A DNA stretch of 35,122 bases from positions 1 through 35,122 of the forward strand of contig NZ_FMZD01000025.1 of assembly GCF_900101525.1 (NCBI RefSeq), read 5' to 3'. Below the pieces are notes generated by a model that saw nothing but the letters and a program-made list of their open reading frames with translations, did not search any database and was not told where the DNA came from. Numbering within the stretch: position 1 is the stretch's first letter; every line of letters starts with the position of its first letter. The position numbers were made by a program, and so were the translations under genes. Below, piece by piece: positions 33,288-35,122 of this stretch. The DNA is from Marinilactibacillus psychrotolerans (lineage in GTDB: Bacteria > Bacillota > Bacilli > Lactobacillales > Carnobacteriaceae_A).

Positions 33288-33494
33288 CATTAGGTGCTAT
33301 AGTGTCTTTCTTTTTCAAAAATTAAAAGATATCAGAAAAAAATCCCTTAAAAAGCTAACGGAATATCTCTTTTTACTTCTTTTACTTTGTATACTTTCAA
33401 TTTTAGATAATCGTATTAAAAACTACCTTTTAGAAAATTTTGATTATACTACTCATCTGATCATTCATCAGGTTTTGTTAATAAACTTTATAGA
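33288..33494. other. AT-rich stretch without a credible gene
   Basis: An open frame runs through here on the plus strand but starts inside the tRNA terminator, has no ribosome site, and its product (Leu/Ile-rich, DIRKKSLKKLTEYLFLLL) matches nothing I recognise. It may be remnant DNA from the same rearrangements seen further right. Confidence 0.4.
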
Positions 33495-33531
33495 CTCCAA
33501 CTTATTTAATCTCTTTTGTAATAAGTTGGAG
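33495..33531. repeat. Inverted repeat overlapping the 3' end of the broken membrane gene
   Basis: Perfect 12-bp arms CTCCAACTTATT / AATAAGTTGGAG with a 13-base loop span the stop codon at 33502. No T-run follows on the minus strand, so termination is uncertain. Confidence 0.5.
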
Positions 33532-34137
33532 ATTGAATATATATATTATTGTAAATAATGGAAAAATTACTAGCTCCCCAATGGAAACGGGTTTGCCATT
33601 TAGTGATAATGATATTACCATTGCATCTATAGCCATTAGCATGGTAATTCCTTTAATGATTATAATCGGGGTTAATAAATAGCCTAATGTTTTTTCTCTA
33701 TACAATAAAATACCACTAATAATAGTTGCAGGTACAATAATACCTAAATCTAATGCTTGGATAGGAAGTGTTGTATAATGCTCCAAACCAGCAGGGATAC
33801 CCGTGGAAAGTGCAGGTAGTAATCTTGCTAACCACATTAAGCCAATGGTCATACCAAATATAATTGTAGAATAGCTAAGATATTTCTTATGGGCTAAATT
33901 TGAAAATATCTCTTTTAGACTTTCTAAATTAAATGAAGTTACATTTATTATAAATCCAAAAAAGGAAAGACCCATAAGCGCTACAAATATCAGAAAAAAA
34001 TTATTGTACATTGCAACAAATGAATAAGAAGCATATGAGTAGAGAAAATATCCTAAAGTTCCTGTTAAGAAAAATCTACCTTTAAGTGAATCCTTATTAC
34101 TTAATATTAAGCTGTAGATAAGAATGATAAAGTATTC
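33502..34137 (-). pseudogene. 5'-truncated multi-pass membrane protein gene
   Basis: About 210 residues are plausible, from EYFIILIYSLILSNKDS to LQLITKEIK, with roughly six hydrophobic segments and charged turns such as ESLKEIFSNLAHKKYL. The frame continues to 34272, but that part is only the antisense of the MarR gene, so the true N-terminus is missing. I do not recognise a named family. The break lies at about the same point where the MarR gene loses its start. Confidence 0.6.
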
Positions 34138-34450
34138 TGAGGAAAAAACTACATACACCAAATTAGGACAACTATTAGGCTCTTCTCGGCAAAATGTAAA
34201 GAATCTTGCTCTTTCTTTAGAAAAAAAAGGGTTTATCACGATTACTATCGAGCCTAGTAATAAAAGAAACACTCTAATTATTTTGACAAAAAAAGCTCAT
34301 GAATATTCGGAAGCTGTATTCGATAACCATACAGACTATTTGAATAATATTTTTCAAGACTATTCTAATGATGAAATTCATCTATTTTATAATATGATTA
34401 CAAAACTTTACGCAGGAGTTGAACGATTGGAGGAAACATTCAATGAATAA
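34124..34450 (+). pseudogene. MarR-family regulator, 5'-truncated
   Basis: The 108-residue remnant holds the winged helix (KTTYTKLGQLLGSSRQNVKNLALSLEKKGFITITIEPSNKRNTLIILT) and C-terminal dimer helices. The first 35-45 residues expected for MarR proteins (usually about 145) are missing and no ribosome site precedes 34124. Its stop overlaps the flavodoxin ATG (ATGAATAA), so the two once formed a coupled pair. The DNA-binding half is present, but dimerisation through the N-terminal helix would be lost. Confidence 0.7.
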
Positions 34451-34791
34451 AGTAGTAGTTTATGCAAGTCGATACGGAACTAGCAAACAATACGCTCATG
34501 AAATTGGAAAGAAAAAATATACCTGTTTATTCAAGTAAAGATTTTCCTAATAACCTGTTTGATATTGAAGAAATAATCTATGTTGGTGCAACGTATATGG
34601 GAAAAATATTAGATTTGAGAAAATTCATAAAAAAACATGCAGCCTTGCATAGTAAATTAATTATTATTTCTGTTGGTATATATAGTCCAGAAAACCTTAA
34701 AACCTATTATCTTATCGATAAAAAAACTAAAAGCAGTATTGAAAAAACAAATTTGATATTAAAAAAAGTATATTTGTGTATGGCAGAATAA
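34443..34791 (+). pseudogene. Frameshifted, shortened flavodoxin-domain gene (HemG/Flavodoxin_5-like)
   Basis: From the ATG at 34443 the frame reads MNKVVVYASRYGTSKQYAHEIGKK, an FMN-binding start, then stops after 31 codons. One frame over, the protein continues KNIPVYSSKDFPNNLFDIEEIIYVGATYMGKILDL and AALHSKLIIISVGIYSPENL, the expected second half. The shift falls at the A-run near 34513-34518. The product also ends early, before the last helix, about 5 bp before IS21-type sequence may begin. A sequencing error could explain the shift but not the short end. Confidence 0.7.
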
Positions 34792-34923
34792 ATATGTAGA
34801 ATAGTGCAAGAAAAAATCCATAACTCGGGCCAAATAAAATAGCCCATTGCTTCCACCCATACCATTCGCCTAAAATGGAGTTTGACTAAGAACTTCAGAA
34901 AGGCGTGGGAAAGGATGCTCACA

Positions 34924-35122
34924 ATGGACCAAATTTATTCTATCAAAAAAATGAGAAATGAAGAAGGCTATTCTTTAAATAAAATTGTCACGGAAACCGG
35001 TTATGATTGGCGTACAGTTAGAAAATACGCAGATCACGATGTTCTTCCAAAAGAAAAAAACAGTAAAAAGCGCGGAATGATGTATACGAAAGGGTTTGAA
35101 GGACAAACCTATGGAGAAATCG
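34924..35122 (+). CDS. istA: IS21-family transposase IstA, N-terminal part (runs off window)
   Basis: The 66 visible codons read MDQIYSIKKMRNEEGYSLNKIVTETGYDWRTVRKYADHD, the helix-turn-helix that begins IstA proteins, which cut and join DNA together with the ATPase IstB. AAAGGATG precedes the ATG at 34924. The element's left end should lie in 34790-34900. The rest, including the DDE core and istB, is beyond the window. Confidence 0.85.
   Translation, partial: MDQIYSIKKMRNEEGYSLNKIVTETGYDWRTVRKYADHDVLPKEKNSKKRGMMYTKGFEGQTYGEI

Noticed and set aside
33277-33558. 93-codon plus-strand ORF after the tRNA
   Set aside because: It starts inside the tRNA terminator, has no ribosome site, low-complexity hydrophobic content and no recognisable family.
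34707-34922. 71-codon minus-strand ORF before istA
   Set aside because: It overlaps the flavodoxin remnant and the expected IS21 end, with no ribosome site and no family resemblance.

Overview
This 35.1 kb window looks like chromosome of a low-GC Gram-positive bacterium of the order Lactobacillales. It is probably Carnobacteriaceae-like, but that is an inference from AT-rich codon use, strong AGGAGG-type ribosome sites, a PepS aminopeptidase, a csbB/gtcA/yfhO-type set, and an intergenic repeat with GGGACAAAA/TTTTGTCCC ends that I recall from this group. No rRNA, phage or CRISPR was seen. Insertion sequence (IS) genes lie at both window ends: an IS30-type transposase start on the left and an IS21-type transposase start on the right.

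Layout. (1) 1-4650, all on the minus strand: IS30-type transposase fragment, GntR/UTRA regulator with its own dyad, YdjM-like membrane hydrolase, acyltransferase-3, methionine aminopeptidase, and a single-pass hypothetical protein. (2) 4900-8740, plus strand: zinc-less quinone-oxidoreductase-like enzyme, a 1.1 kb non-coding zone, a small FakA-middle-domain-like protein, a flavodoxin and an aldo/keto reductase. The non-coding zone holds ten 52-bp tandem repeats between two inverted copies of a terminator-like repeat. (3) 8840-14010, minus strand: old yellow enzyme followed by a three-gene set (glycosyltransferase, GtrA, YfhO) of the kind that adds sugars to teichoic acids outside the membrane. 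(4) 14150-16930: TetR regulator, PepS aminopeptidase, GNAT acetyltransferase.

(5) 17085-31790 is the main feature, a carbohydrate-use locus read entirely on the minus strand. In transcription order it encodes two related esterases, a sugar-binding lipoprotein, two ABC permeases, a GH3 beta-glucosidase, a 1119-residue GH94 enzyme resembling 1,2-beta-oligoglucan phosphorylase, a cytosolic Cys-type sulfatase-family enzyme, a LacI regulator and a GH13 alpha-1,6-type glucosidase. An identical 14-bp palindrome, TCGAAACGTTTCGA, lies in the promoters of the binding-protein gene and of one esterase, so the LacI protein probably controls both. The simplest reading is uptake of beta-1,2-linked gluco-oligosaccharides, possibly decorated. 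Substituents would be trimmed by the esterases and the sulfatase-like enzyme, and the backbone broken down by phosphorolysis and beta-glucosidase action. No ABC ATPase is present, so a shared MsmK-like ATPase must be supplied from elsewhere.

(6) 31950-33290: OsmC-like protein, GNAT acetyltransferase, tRNA-Arg(CCU) and terminator. (7) 33500-35122 is a decayed zone. A membrane-protein gene and a MarR gene have both lost their 5' ends at one shared junction near 34130, followed by a frameshifted, shortened flavodoxin gene and then the IS21-type element.
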